From: Shinella sp.
GTDB lineage: Bacteria; Pseudomonadota; Alphaproteobacteria; Rhizobiales; Rhizobiaceae
Length of the DNA stretch: 64,000 bases
Direction of reading: 5' to 3'
Assembly: GCA_003248775.1 (NCBI GenBank)
Contig: QFQX01000006.1
Coordinates: 1-64,000, forward strand
Part shown: one piece after another, positions 26,714 through 38,400 of the stretch
Layout: every line of letters begins with the position of its first letter
How positions within the stretch are numbered: the stretch's first letter is position 1
Program-made: the position numbers and the translations under genes
The notes under the pieces: generated by a model
Told to the model about the DNA's origin: nothing
The model's input: only the letters and a program-made list of their open reading frames with translations
The model's database searches: none

Positions 26714-28624
26714 TTATGGCGTGGGGGTGGCCGGGACCACCTCCGGCCGGGGAGCTTCCCTCGGCAGGGAGACCGGCGAGATCACCGGATCAGGCCACGA
26801 GCCGCCGACGAAGAAGCGGAGATGGGGAAACTCGTTTTCTCTGGCCGGGTCGGAAGCCATGAGATCGCCGGAGACCGCCAACGCCCGGTCCTGATAAGGG
26901 ATGAGGCCGGAAAGGGTCAAGGTCTCGTTCGGTCCGCTCAGGCGTGCCTTTTCGATTTCGGCGGAGCCATCGGCGAAGCTGGCGGAGAATTCCACTCTGT
27001 CATAGGGCAGGCCTGCTTCGCCGCCGGCGGCGCTAAGCTGGTAATAGGCCTTGGTTGCGGCGAGTTCGCGAAACCTCCGGCTATCGACGGCCTGCAGGAC
27101 GCCGTTTTCCGTGGTGAAGGACAGCTTGCCCGAGACTTCGGAAAGATCGGTTGCCCAAAGAGGGTCTTCCGTCTTCATCGACATGTCCACGGAACCGCGC
27201 CCGCGGGGCAGCGGTCCCTTGAGCTGCATGCGGTCGATGACCGCGCCGAAATCGGCGTTGCGAACCGCAAGTGTCAGGCTGCCGCCACCGGAGAAGTCGC
27301 CTTCGGCTCCGGTATAGCTCGCCGTCAGGTCCCCGCCTTCGAAAGCGGCGTCCGCGATGTCGAACTTGGCCGTCTTGCCGGTCAGCAGGATGCTCGCGGC
27401 AACATCGCCGAGATCGAAGGGCGGCAACGCTGCCCGGTTCGCGGAAAGCGACAGGTCGAAATCCAGCCATTGGGTAAGGCGCGGCTGGCGGGCCTCGTTG
27501 TTTTCCTGTTCGCTCGGCAGGTCCAGTGAGAAGGAACTGAGCAAATCGGTGATGTCGAGCTGGTCGAACGCAAGTGTGCCACTGAGTAGCGGCTTGCCGT
27601 CCTTCGGTCGGGAAAGACCGAGAATGCCGCTGCCATGGGTATCGTCGAGACCGAATTGCAGGCCCTCGAAGCGCAGTTCGTTATCGACGGTCGAGAGCTT
27701 GGCGCGGAGCGCCGCGGTCTTGAGCTTGTCGAAGCCGGCAATCCGGATGCCGCCCCAATCCAGCAACGAAGGCACATCTTTGACATTCAGTGCCATGTCG
27801 CCCGAGATGACATTGCCCCGCCCGATGCTGGCAATGCCGTCGAAGGAGGACGAAAACGCGGCTCCATCGAGCGAAACCGACATGGTGGCTTCCTTGCCGC
27901 CGAAGAGCAGCAAGGGCTGGGCGGATGAGAAATCGAGCTTGAACTGCCGGTTGGCGAAGGAAAGCGACGCTTCCGAGGTGAGGGCGCCGGAAAGATGCGG
28001 CCAGGAGATGTCGGCTGTAATGCCGCTCAACGTGTAATCTCGCCCGGAAGCCGCATCTGTCAGTCGAACGCTGCCGTTTTCCACCTCGACCGATCCGATC
28101 GGCGTGTCGAAGTCCCGGCTCAACGCCTGACCGCTGTCGGTCTGGCTGGCGACCTGACGGACCGCCGCGGAAAGAAGCCCTTCGCTTGCCCAGTCGAGGC
28201 GGCCGTTCTTATCGCGATCGACGAAGACCTCCGGTTTGACGAAACGGAAGGCGCTGAAACGGGGGCTGCCCTTGATCGCGGAATAGAGGCCGAAGGACGC
28301 CGAAAGCTTTTCCACCCGGCCAAGCACCTTCTGCCCGGCATCCGTCCGCTTGCTGATCGTGACGGCATTGAGGGTCACGCGGGGCTCAGGCCAGAACACG
28401 ATTTCCGGCGTGCCCTCGATGGACACACGATGTCCGGTCCATTGGGCAACTGCCCGTTCCATGGCAGAACGCACCAGGCCGCTCGAAATGAGATAAGGGG
28501 CGGCGGCCCGCGAGATGACGAAGACGAGAAGGGCGGCGCTCAGCAGCACCAGCACGATCCGCAACGCTCGACGCGACGGCAGCCATCGCGAGGCGGGCTT
28601 TTCCGGATCGGTGGTCATTGCCAT
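26714..28624 (-). CDS. AsmA-family envelope protein
   Basis: 636 residues. One N-terminal membrane anchor (ALRIVLVLLSAALLVFVISRAA, residues 20-41) then a long periplasmic beta-rich region with the AsmA N-domain pattern (SIEGTPEIVFWPEPRVTLNAVTISK) and AsmA C-terminal domain (LTLAVRNADFGAVIDRMQLKGPLPRGRGSVDMSM). AsmA-like proteins are bridge-type lipid carriers or outer-membrane assembly factors; the substrate here is unknown. ATG at 28618 is an alternative start. Divergent from the acetoacetyl-CoA synthetase gene. Confidence 0.85.
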   Translation of the reverse strand: MAMTTDPEKPASRWLPSRRALRIVLVLLSAALLVFVISRAAAPYLISSGLVRSAMERAVAQWTGHRVSIEGTPEIVFWPEPRVTLNAVTISKRTDAGQKVLGRVEKLSASFGLYSAIKGSPRFSAFRFVKPEVFVDRDKNGRLDWASEGLLSAAVRQVASQTDSGQALSRDFDTPIGSVEVENGSVRLTDAASGRDYTLSGITADISWPHLSGALTSEASLSFANRQFKLDFSSAQPLLLFGGKEATMSVSLDGAAFSSSFDGIASIGRGNVISGDMALNVKDVPSLLDWGGIRIAGFDKLKTAALRAKLSTVDNELRFEGLQFGLDDTHGSGILGLSRPKDGKPLLSGTLAFDQLDITDLLSSFSLDLPSEQENNEARQPRLTQWLDFDLSLSANRAALPPFDLGDVAASILLTGKTAKFDIADAAFEGGDLTASYTGAEGDFSGGGSLTLAVRNADFGAVIDRMQLKGPLPRGRGSVDMSMKTEDPLWATDLSEVSGKLSFTTENGVLQAVDSRRFRELAATKAYYQLSAAGGEAGLPYDRVEFSASFADGSAEIEKARLSGPNETLTLSGLIPYQDRALAVSGDLMASDPARENEFPHLRFFVGGSWPDPVISPVSLPREAPRPEVVPATPTP

Positions 28625-28795
28625 GTCACCCCTGCCTGTGATTTTTCCGGCGCTGGAACGTTAGCCGGCATTGTCTCCCATGTCCTTGACGCCGGATATA
28701 GGAATTGCCGTTCTCTTGCAAATGCAGGCCGTTTTCCAACACTTTATATTGCGCTGCAAACTGTTATACCATCGGGGTCTTGTGAGGAGGAACGC

Positions 28796-30748
<1,953 letters not shown>

Positions 30749-30761
30749 GTTGTGGCTTGGC

Positions 30762-30790
30762 GGAGGGTCGGTGCGACCCTCCCCATTTTT
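30762..30790 (+). terminator. Terminator of the acetoacetate-CoA ligase gene
   Basis: GGAGGGTC and GACCCTCC form an 8-base stem with a short loop, followed by CCATTTTT. Confidence 0.75.
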
Positions 30791-30849
30791 CGGGATGGCG
30801 CTTCAGCGCCGTGGTAACGACTTGTTAATTGGCGTTTGTCATAGCTAGG

Positions 30850-30975
30850 GGCAACTTGGGTGCACACGATGAGCGTGTGATGGCGAACCTCCGGTTCCGA
30901 TAAGACATGATGTTGTGATCGACTCGACTCCAGTTGAACAGCATAGCTTCAGGGCGGCATTAGCCGCCCTTTTTT
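30850..30975 (+). ncRNA. Candidate small RNA with its own terminator
   Basis: A strong terminator (AGGGCGGC, loop ATTA, GCCGCCCT, then T6) at 30951-30975 points rightward but no coding gene on that strand ends here: the preceding gene already terminates at 30790 and the next gene lies on the other strand. A possible promoter is CTTGTTA at 30821 with a CATAGCTAG element around 30840. The 100 bases between contain further short hairpins (ACCTCCGGTTCCG... and CACGATGAGCGTGTG). The 5' end is a guess. Confidence 0.55.
30951..30975 (+). terminator. Terminator of the candidate small RNA
   Basis: Perfect 8-base GC stem with four-base loop and six T on the plus strand only. On the minus strand the A-tract precedes the stem, so it cannot serve the fbpB-like gene. 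Confidence 0.8.
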
Positions 30976-31002
30976 CTTGCCCGGAATGTCTCGGGATGGC
31001 TG

Positions 31003-32682
31003 TCAGTGCTGCTTGTTGAGCGAGCGCGAGACCATGATGACCGGTATCAGGCCGGCAACAATGATGATGATCGCCGCAACCGAGGAGTCCTGCACCTTCG
31101 AGCGCGAGGCATCCTCATAGACGAGGGTTGCGAGTGTATTGAAGTTGAAGGGACGCAGCAGGATCGTTGCCGACAATTCCTTCAATGACTCGATGAAGAC
31201 CAGCAGCGCCGCGGTCAGCACCGCCGGCCGCATGTTCGGCAGCAAGACCTCGCGGAAGGTCTGGAAACCGTTTCTCCCAAGCGTGCGCGAAGCCATGTCG
31301 AGATGGGGCGAGAGCTTCTGGAAGCCGGCATCGATGTTGCCTTCCGCCATGGTGAGGAAGCGCACGGTCGCGGCATAGACGATGGCAAAGCCGGTACCGG
31401 TGAGAAGAAGCCCGGTCGAAATCCCGAAATTCGAACGCATCGCGCCATCGACCAGATTATCAAGCCCCGCCAAGGGCATGAGCACGCCGATGCCGAGCAC
31501 GGTGCCCGGAATACCATAGCCGAGCGAGGCCACACGGCTTGCGACCGTGGTTGCGGGCGAGCGATGCGCGCGGGCGGCATAGGCGAGCACGAAGGCGAGC
31601 AGGACGGTCGCAATCGCGGCGGAGGACGAGATCATCACCGAATGACCGAGTGCCTTCAGCAGGCGTGGTTGCGCGAAGTTTTCCAGCCGGCGCAGGGCAA
31701 AGCCCGCAAGTACGGCAAAGGGAATGGCAAAGCCCACCAGAACGGGCATAAGGCAGAAAAGCGTGGCTCCCCACTTGCGGAAACCCTTGAGCTTCAGCCG
31801 CACGGCATCGGAAACGACGGAGGTCGTCTTGTGGGTGGAGAAACGCTGCTGGCGTCGCGCCCAGCGTTCGAGCGCCAGCAGGCCGACGACGAAGACCAGC
31901 ATGATGCAGGCGATCTGCGCCGCGCCCGAAAGGCTGCCGCGGTTGAGCCAGGTATCGTAGATCGAGAAGGTCAGCGTATTGACGCCGAGATACTCGACCG
32001 CACCGATGTCGTTCAGCGTTTCCATCATTACCAGAGTCAGCCCGACCATGATCGCCGGACGCGCCATCGGGATCTGGACCTTCGCGAAAACCCGGAACGG
32101 GCTGGCCCCCAGAGTGCGGGCAACATCGGCCGCCGTGCGCCCCTGCATCATGAACATGGAGCGGCAGGAGAGATACACGTAAGGGTAGAGGACAGCAGAC
32201 ATCACAAGGACGCCGCCGCCGAGCGAGCGAATGTCGGGAAAGCTGTAGTCGCGGGCGGAATGAAAGCCGAAAAGCGCGCGGTAGGCGCTTTGCACGGGGC
32301 CGGTGAAATCGAGGAACTCACCGAAGGCATAGGCCGCGAGATAAGACGGCATGGCGAGCGGCAGCACGAGGGCCGAGGAGAGGACGCGACGGAACGGAAA
32401 CTCGCAAGTCGCCACCAGCCACGCGCTGACGATGCCGACAATCGCGGTCACGGCACCTGTTGCGGCGAGCAGCCACAGTGTGCGCAGGCCCGCTCGCGGC
32501 ACGACGTTCGTCAGCATGTGCTCCCAGTTGCCGCCGTCGCCGGTAAACCCGATCACGAATATGGCGACGATCGGCATCGCCACCAGCATCGATACGACGA
32601 TTGCGGCGAACGCAATGGTGCTCAGCCTCCTCTGCACGGGGGCGAGCTTTGCATGCGGTATTGCGGGCGCATCCGTGGACAA
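31003..32682 (-). CDS. Ferric iron ABC transporter permease (FbpB/SfuB type)
   Basis: About 559 residues with two fused permease domains, each having an EAA loop: DVARTLGASPFRVFAKVQIPMARPA in the first half and MASRTLGRNGFQTFREVLLPNMRPA in the second. This double-permease form is typical of Fbp/Sfu/Afu ferric and related (thiamine) transporters. The TTG at 32682 is chosen because GGAG stands 9 bases upstream and the hydrophobic start follows; an ATG at 32877 would add 65 poorly conserved residues and would lie inside an AT-rich palindrome. No ATPase or binding protein accompanies it; an FbpA-type protein is 24 kb away at 57086. Iron is the best guess for substrate. Confidence 0.83.
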   Translation of the reverse strand: MSTDAPAIPHAKLAPVQRRLSTIAFAAIVVSMLVAMPIVAIFVIGFTGDGGNWEHMLTNVVPRAGLRTLWLLAATGAVTAIVGIVSAWLVATCEFPFRRVLSSALVLPLAMPSYLAAYAFGEFLDFTGPVQSAYRALFGFHSARDYSFPDIRSLGGGVLVMSAVLYPYVYLSCRSMFMMQGRTAADVARTLGASPFRVFAKVQIPMARPAIMVGLTLVMMETLNDIGAVEYLGVNTLTFSIYDTWLNRGSLSGAAQIACIMLVFVVGLLALERWARRQQRFSTHKTTSVVSDAVRLKLKGFRKWGATLFCLMPVLVGFAIPFAVLAGFALRRLENFAQPRLLKALGHSVMISSSAAIATVLLAFVLAYAARAHRSPATTVASRVASLGYGIPGTVLGIGVLMPLAGLDNLVDGAMRSNFGISTGLLLTGTGFAIVYAATVRFLTMAEGNIDAGFQKLSPHLDMASRTLGRNGFQTFREVLLPNMRPAVLTAALLVFIESLKELSATILLRPFNFNTLATLVYEDASRSKVQDSSVAAIIIIVAGLIPVIMVSRSLNKQH

Positions 32683-32837
32683 GTCGGGCGTCTCCGGTCT
32701 GGTTGAAACTGTCGGACGGCGGATAGGCGAAGGTCCTTGCCGATGGTCTACCGGAAACCATCCCGGAAGGGAACGGGTCGCTGTCAGGATGCGGGGCTTT
32801 GCGGGAAGTCCGTCGCCGGGAAAACTTGTGAGGGTAG

Positions 32838-32866
32838 TTGACAGTCTTGCGATGCTCGTAAAATAT
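32838..32866 (+). promoter_or_regulatory. Candidate promoter of the PchR-like regulator
   Basis: TTGACA (32838-32843), 17 bases, then AAATAT (32861-32866) point to the AraC-family gene. The extended -35 region TTGACAGTCTTGCG is nearly the same as that of the fbpA promoter at 58203 (TTGACAGTCTTCCG). Confidence 0.5.
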
Positions 32867-32883
32867 ATATGCATCATGCATAT
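32867..32883. promoter_or_regulatory. AT-rich perfect palindrome between fbpB-like and regulator genes
   Basis: ATATGCATCATGCATAT, 8-base arms around a single C, with partial extension of the symmetry on both sides. It lies at the predicted transcription start of the AraC-family gene and 185 bases from the permease start, a natural position for a shared operator. Confidence 0.55.
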
Positions 32884-32918
32884 TTATATTGGTTTCCGGA
32901 TCATTGAGAGATGGCCGC

Positions 32919-33890
32919 ATGGATGAGATGGCTTGGGTCGCCGAAACTGCTGTGGCGAGCAGGGCGCAGAATTTCGATTCCGACGGACGCATCGCGTTCG
33001 ATGACGGGCCGTTTTCCGGCTTCATCGAACGCGTGCCGGTGCGGCCGGGCATTGCGCTCTATCGTGTTGAGGGCATGTCTTCCCATGCCTGGAAGCTCAC
33101 CGCGCAAGGTGATGCGCCAGCGGGCAATGTGGTGTTCGGAGCCATGCTGGACGGTGCTGGCGCGATCGAGGCCAAAGGCAATGCGCGGCAGAACTGGAAG
33201 GGCGGTGGCCGTTCTTTCGTGCTCAGTCTCGCCGAGCGCGAGATCATCTACCATATCGAGGCTGGCAAGCAGTGGCGGGCCGTGACCCTGATGCTGGAGC
33301 CGGCGGCTCTGGATGCCCTGGCGGAGCAGAACGGATTGCCACCATTGGTGCGGGCGGCGCTGGACGATGGCCAATTGCCCATCCTGCACATGTTCGAACT
33401 CAACCGCGCCGTGATGCGCGCCGCCCATAACCTGCTGCAGCCGCCATACCGGGGTAACATGGCCGTGCTCTGGCGGGAGAGCAAGGTGCTGGAATTGCTG
33501 ACCCACCAGTTCGACCATCTCGCCGAAAGCCCGGCATCACCGCCGCCCATCACGCCGCGCGATCTCGCCCGCGTCAGGGAGGCGCATGACCTTCTGATGG
33601 CGGATCTCCGTACTCCGCCAAGCCTCGATGAGCTTGCCGGGCTGGTGCACCTTGCACCTCGCCGGCTCAATCAGGGGTTCCGCCATGTCTACGGCATGAC
33701 GGTTTTCGAGGCGCTTCTGGATGCCCGCATGAAGACGGCCCACAAGATGATCCGCGAGAAACGGGATATCCCGCTGAAGCATCTCGCCTGGATGGTCGGC
33801 TACAATCAGCTGTCGAATTTCATCAGCGCCTATCGCCGTCGGTTCGGCGTCTCACCGGGACAGCATCGCCGCGAAAGCGATGCGATCTAA
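32919..33890 (+). CDS. AraC-family regulator of the PchR/YbtA type
   Basis: 323 residues. The C-terminal AraC HTH pair reads TPPSLDELAGLVHLAPRRLNQGFRHVYGMTVFEALLDARM and IPLKHLAWMVGYNQLSNFISAYRRRFGVSPGQ. The N-terminal 200 residues lack a cupin motif and fit the layout of PchR/YbtA siderophore-responsive activators (WRESKVLELLTHQFDHLAE linker). Divergent position from a ferric permease supports an iron or siderophore role, which remains inference. GAGAG lies upstream of the ATG at 32919; an in-frame TTG at 32889 is less likely. A hairpin at 33921 may end the transcript. Confidence 0.85.
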   Translation: MDEMAWVAETAVASRAQNFDSDGRIAFDDGPFSGFIERVPVRPGIALYRVEGMSSHAWKLTAQGDAPAGNVVFGAMLDGAGAIEAKGNARQNWKGGGRSFVLSLAEREIIYHIEAGKQWRAVTLMLEPAALDALAEQNGLPPLVRAALDDGQLPILHMFELNRAVMRAAHNLLQPPYRGNMAVLWRESKVLELLTHQFDHLAESPASPPPITPRDLARVREAHDLLMADLRTPPSLDELAGLVHLAPRRLNQGFRHVYGMTVFEALLDARMKTAHKMIREKRDIPLKHLAWMVGYNQLSNFISAYRRRFGVSPGQHRRESDAI

Positions 33891-33920
33891 GCTCGAAGTA
33901 TAGCTACAGAACAATGTCCT

Positions 33921-33955
33921 TCCGCCCCTGTATCGCGGGGGCGGATTTGTCGTTT
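33921..33955 (+). terminator. Probable terminator after the PchR-like gene
   Basis: TCCGCCCC and GGGGCGGA pair around an 8-9 base loop, followed by TTTGTCGTTT, 30 bases after the stop codon. Confidence 0.65.
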
Positions 33956-34102
33956 CCAGCATATTTTTATCAATCGGACAAAAAGTTATGCGGCGCTGCA
34001 ATTGGTTATGCCGGCGTGCCCGTCGCGTTGATCCTCTCCGTTGCCTGCGGGCAATAGGACGCAAGGCCGAAAGGTCATCACAAAGCGTTCGGAGACTGGA
34101 GC

Positions 34103-34609
34103 ATGACGGTAAAGCGGAAAGCCGCAAGGGGACGTGACCGGGCGGGCAGGTTCCGGCTCGCTCTGATCGCCCTCATGGGATCGACAGCCCTGATGACGCC
34201 GTCACCTGTTCATGCCGAGTTTCGCAACCTCGGAAATGCGACGCGGGATACGCTCTGGTATCAGGCCAATGGCGTGAGCGGCAATGGCAGATTCATCGTC
34301 GGCGAGGGCGCCGAGGCGGATAACGCCGATAACCAATACAGCTTCCAGCACGGAGCTGACACCGGCAATCACTCTCAAGGGCTCGATGGAACTGGTGCAC
34401 TCAACCGGAGACGCGCCCCGGGGCAGGTCGTCGGTCTCTATGGCTTCGATCTCGGCGGGGGCTCCTTTGCCGAAACATGGGTCCGCGCCGGTGCCGATAT
34501 CGACCTGAAGGTCACCGAGAACGCAGTGATTTCCGTTTCGGGCCACGCGGCGACGGAAGGAATGGACGCGCGCATTTCGGGGGCTGCCCGCTTTCAGGTC
34601 CTGTTCTGA
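34103..34609 (+). pseudogene. Autotransporter-like remnant (internally deleted)
   Basis: 168 codons. The N-terminus is a long signal peptide (RFRLALIALMGSTALMTPSPVHA) as in autotransporters, followed by WYQANGVSGNGRFIVGEGAEADN, which resembles one HAF-type repeat. Then, after about 50 low-information residues, the frame ends in TWVRAGADIDLKVTENAVISVSGHAATEGMDARISGAARFQVLF, which has the look of the last strands of an autotransporter beta-barrel with a terminal aromatic residue. A working autotransporter needs several hundred residues between these parts, so this is probably a collapsed remnant. It could also be a small secreted protein. Confidence 0.5.
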
Positions 34610-34709
34610 TGCCCCGCCCCGGGCGGGCCGGGAGTGCTTCCCTTGGCGCTTCCGGCCCAAAGCCGGGGTTTCAGTTTTGCAGAATCCTGTCTCATGAAGG
34701 AGGAAAAAC

Positions 34710-34793
34710 ATGCCTGCATTCATTCTTGCCATGCTGCTTCGCTGCCTCGAATTTCGTAACGCGCGCGGGTCGCGTGTGCGGAGGCGATCTTGA
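34710..34793 (+). CDS. Possible 27-residue leader peptide
   Basis: AAGGAGG lies 7 bases before the ATG, the best ribosome site in this region. The product MPAFILAMLLRCLEFRNARG... is hydrophobic then strongly basic. Its TGA (34791-34793) overlaps the TTG start of the lipoprotein gene (34790-34792), the geometry of translational coupling. Not recognised. Confidence 0.45.
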   Translation: MPAFILAMLLRCLEFRNARGSRVRRRS

Positions 34794-35221
34794 GAAGGCG
34801 GGCCGTCATTCTTCTCCTTGCCTGCGTCACCGGCTGCAGCCAGACGCAACCTGCCGGCGGCGATCCGGCATTGACGAAGCCAGCGGCCGTCAATCAGCCT
34901 GCCGCCAAACAGGCCAAGGCCAAACCTCGGAAGACGCCGCCTGCTCTGAAACAGACGGCTCAGGCCGCCAATCCCGCAGCAGGGCGCGAAGCCGATTGCG
35001 AGGCTGCTCTGAAACGCGAGATGAATTCCGCGATTGCCGGCAACATGCTTGGCATGGCCGGTGGTTTCGTCGGGTTCGGCGGACGCGGCGGCGCCATCGC
35101 CTCCCAAGTGGCGTCTACGGCGGGCGGCATGATCGCCCAAAGCCAGCAGGCGAAGGCACGACAGGCGCTGGAGCGGGATTGCTACGGACCTTCCGTAGCA
35201 GCCGATCCCGAAACGTGGTGA
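34790..35221 (+). CDS. Small lipoprotein with glycine-zipper-like segment
   Basis: 143 residues. Lipobox VTGC (Cys16) after a short signal peptide (MRRRAVILLLACVTGC) places it in the envelope. A proline/alanine/lysine-rich linker follows, then NSAIAGNMLGMAGGFVGFGGRGGAIASQVASTAGGMIAQ, a glycine-zipper-like pattern, and two further cysteines (ADCEAAL, RDCYGP). The TTG start is supported by GGAGG 5 bases upstream and by overlap with the leader ORF. Function unknown. Confidence 0.7.
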   Translation: MRRRAVILLLACVTGCSQTQPAGGDPALTKPAAVNQPAAKQAKAKPRKTPPALKQTAQAANPAAGREADCEAALKREMNSAIAGNMLGMAGGFVGFGGRGGAIASQVASTAGGMIAQSQQAKARQALERDCYGPSVAADPETW

Positions 35222-35321
35222 ACCGGCCAGCCTAACAGCGCGACAGGTTCAAGCCGTCTGCGGAGGTGGTGGGGATAAGATAGCGGCGTAACCCACGCTA
35301 TTCACCCGTAGGACGGCGAGA

Positions 35322-35375
35322 GTGGAGCGGCGGGCGCGAGCTTCCTCCCGGCTCGGGCGGCACCCGCCGCTCCAC
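35322..35375. repeat. Long GC-rich inverted repeat downstream of the CbrA-like gene
   Basis: Perfect 13-base arms GTGGAGCGGCGGG and CCCGCCGCTCCAC enclose 28 bases with some internal pairing. It lies 80 bases after the kinase stop codon, in a 232-base gap. No T-tract follows directly, so a terminator or a structured RNA element are both possible. Confidence 0.6.
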
Positions 35376-35453
35376 ATCCTTTCTACGAGAATCGCAAATC
35401 GCTGACGGTGTATCCCCGATCGCAGAACGCTGTGCATCGGGGAACGGCGTTTC

Positions 35454-38400
35454 TCAGTCGGCGAGAACCCGAGGCGAGGGGAAGGTGATCTCGACCAGCG
35501 TGCCCTCGTTCGGTGCCGAGGAAATCGAGAAGTTCGCCCGGTTGGCGTCGACCATCGCCTTGGTGAGTGGCAGACCGAGACCGGTGCCGTCGCCACGATT
35601 GCGCGCGCCGGCCGAAACCTGCCGGAAGGGCTTCATCGCCTGTTCGAGCTCCGAACGGGTCATGCCGATGCCGGTATCGCGGATACGAAGCGCCACGCTG
35701 CCGTTTGCCTCATAGGCCGTCGATACGATGATTTGCCCGCCGGATGGGGTGAAGCGGATCGCGTTCGCCAGAATGTTGAGCACGATCTGCTTGATCGAGC
35801 GAAGGTCGGCGACCACGTTCGGAACCGATTGCGACAGCGCCGTGCGGATGATCACCCGCTGGCTGTTGGCCTGCGGCTGGACGATCGCGACGGCCGCCGA
35901 AATCGTTTCGTTCAGGCCGACGGCGGTGAAGTCGAGATCCATCTCGCCCGCCTCGATCTTGGAAATGTCGAGAAGGTCGTTGACGATATCGAGTACGTGG
36001 CGGCCGGAGCGGACGATGTCGTTGGCATATTCGTTATAGCGAGGGTGGCCTACGGGTCCGAAATGCTCGTTGGCCATCATGTCGGCAAAGCCGATGATCG
36101 CGTTGAGCGGCGTGCGGATTTCATGGCTGACGCGCGCCAGGAAGTCTGTCTTGTGGGCGCTGGCCGTTTCGGCGGCGCGCTTGGCGCTGCGCAAGTCCTC
36201 TTCCGTCCGCTTCCACTGGGTGATGTCGCGGATCACGGCGCAGTAGCCGTTGGAGCTTGTCAGCCGGCCGATGGTCATGAACAGCGGCAGGAAGCCGCCG
36301 GATGCCTCGCGGCCGATGACCTCGCGGCCATCGTTCAGCACGCTTGCCACCCCATGGCCGGAAAGCCCGCCGAGATAATCGAGGATCGACTTCTGGCTCT
36401 CATGGGCAAAGAGCATGACGAAGGGTTTGCCGCGGGTCTCTTCCTCGTCGAAGTTGAAGAGGGCGCTTGCCGCGCGGTTCATCGAGCGGATGTCACCGTC
36501 AGCTCCGAGAATCACGACGCCATCGGTCGCGGTTTCGAGGATCGAGCGAAGTTCATCGACTTCGACCTGCAGGTGGGCAAGGTGCTCGGCGGCGGCCTGC
36601 TGGCCCTGCTGCTCCTCGACGGCCGCTGGCTCGACCGGCTCCTTGGCTCCCCCTTCGGATACCGGAACGAGGGCCAGCATCAACGCGGAGGCGTCATCGA
36701 ACTTCACCGATTGCAGACGTGCCGTTACCGGAACGAGCGTGTCGTCGGCCCGCACCAGCACGATCTGGCCGGCTTCGCCGCCAGACTGTTCAAGATCCTG
36801 TCGCTGCAGCAGCGCGTCGAGACCGCCTGTTTCCTGCAATTCGTCGAGTGAGGCATAGCCGGTGAGGGCCAGAAACTCGGTATTGGCATGGATCAGTCGG
36901 TCGCCGACATGGACGAGCAGCGCGACCGGCATGAGATCGACAATATCCGCCGTAAGGTTGCTATCGCGCTTCAATCTTATGACGGGGGCTTCGGTCGAAA
37001 CCGGCTGCGGCGCATCGTCCGACAGTTCGGCAACCCGTGCGGGGGCTTCGGGTTCGACGGCCGGAGTCGGCTCTACAGCAACAGGCGATGAGGTGGCGGC
37101 CTTTGGCTCGACCTGCGCATCGGCTCTGGTCGTCCCGGTTTCTTCCGGAGGCGTCGCCGGTGCATCATCCCTGCGGAGCCTGAGGCCGAGCGGATCGAGC
37201 TTGCGGGCGATTTCTTCGAAGGCGGCCTTCTCGCCGATCGTCAGGCCGTCGCGTTCGCGGGCACGGCGTTCTTCAAGCTGTACCACCTTGTCGGAATGGC
37301 GACGGCTCGGCGTTTCCGCGAGCTGCAGCGCCGGCGGTTCATAGGCGGGCGTCCGGAAGACGGGTACTTCCTGAGCGGGAAGCTCGGGCACGGTCTCGGC
37401 GGTTTCATCGACTGGCTCGACAGAAACATCCTCGGTCAGCGGCGCCGCCAGTTCCGGTTCGATTTCCGTCGCTTCCGCAGCGGTCTCCTCGATGGTTGAA
37501 ACGGCAGGCTCGTCCTCCCGCGTCAGAACTTCGGTTTCGACCGGTATGTCTTCCGCAACATCGACCGGGCTGTCTCCGGCGGCCAGCACGGCGGGAGCCT
37601 CGACTTCCGTTTCAGCTTCCACCTCTGCTTCGACGGCCTTGCCTTGCTCGACAAAGGTCAGGCCGGTTCGGTTCGGATCTTCGACGGCATCGGCAAAGCG
37701 GACGATGCCGAAGCCACGGAAACCGTCGAAATCGCGGCTGCGGGTATAGGTTGGCAACGCGGCCAGATCGACCGGAACCATGAGAGGCGTGCCCTCGATT
37801 GGCCAATGGATCGTCTTGCCGGACCAGGTGTCGCGCTTCTTCAGCAGTTCGGCGATCTTGCCATCCGGATCGAGATTGAAGAGGGCGGCCAGATCGTTGA
37901 AGGCGACGCCATTGATATCGGCCGCCCGCGGACCGACCGCTTGGGCGAATTCGTCCGATACGTCGCAGAAGCGGCCGTCGGCATCGATCTTCCAGACGAA
38001 GCGCACCGCCCGCCGGGAGGGCGAAAAGACGAATCCTGATTGTGCGAGCGCAGCCACCGGTGCGGCGGCAACGGCTTCTGCGGGTGCCATTGTCTGCGCG
38101 GCTGCGGTGGACGTGACCGGTTCGGCAGCCGTTTCCGGCTCTGCCGCTTCACAGGTTGCCGTGCTCTCGGGCTCGGTGGTCTCCATGGCGGATGCGGAAA
38201 CGTCCTTTTCCTCATCGGCAGGCAGGCTGTCGTCGGTCTCTACGTGTTCCTCAGCCCCGGCCTCGAAATCGCCGGAGGCGTCGATGGTCTCTTCCGCCAG
38301 CTCCTCGGCGCTTTCCTCGATTTCCTCGATGTCGCCGAGAGCCTCGACCACCTCGGCAAATTCGCCGGAGGATGGCTGGGTATCAGCGGACGTCTGGATC

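Noticed and set aside
27995..28795. N-terminal extension of the acetoacetyl-CoA synthetase frame
   Set aside because: The 267 added codons run antisense to the AsmA gene and lack ANL motifs; the ATG at 28796 has a strong ribosome site.
35733..36851. Plus-strand 372-codon frame opposite the CbrA-like kinase
   Set aside because: Antisense to conserved kinase and PAS motifs; no start signal and no recognisable domain.
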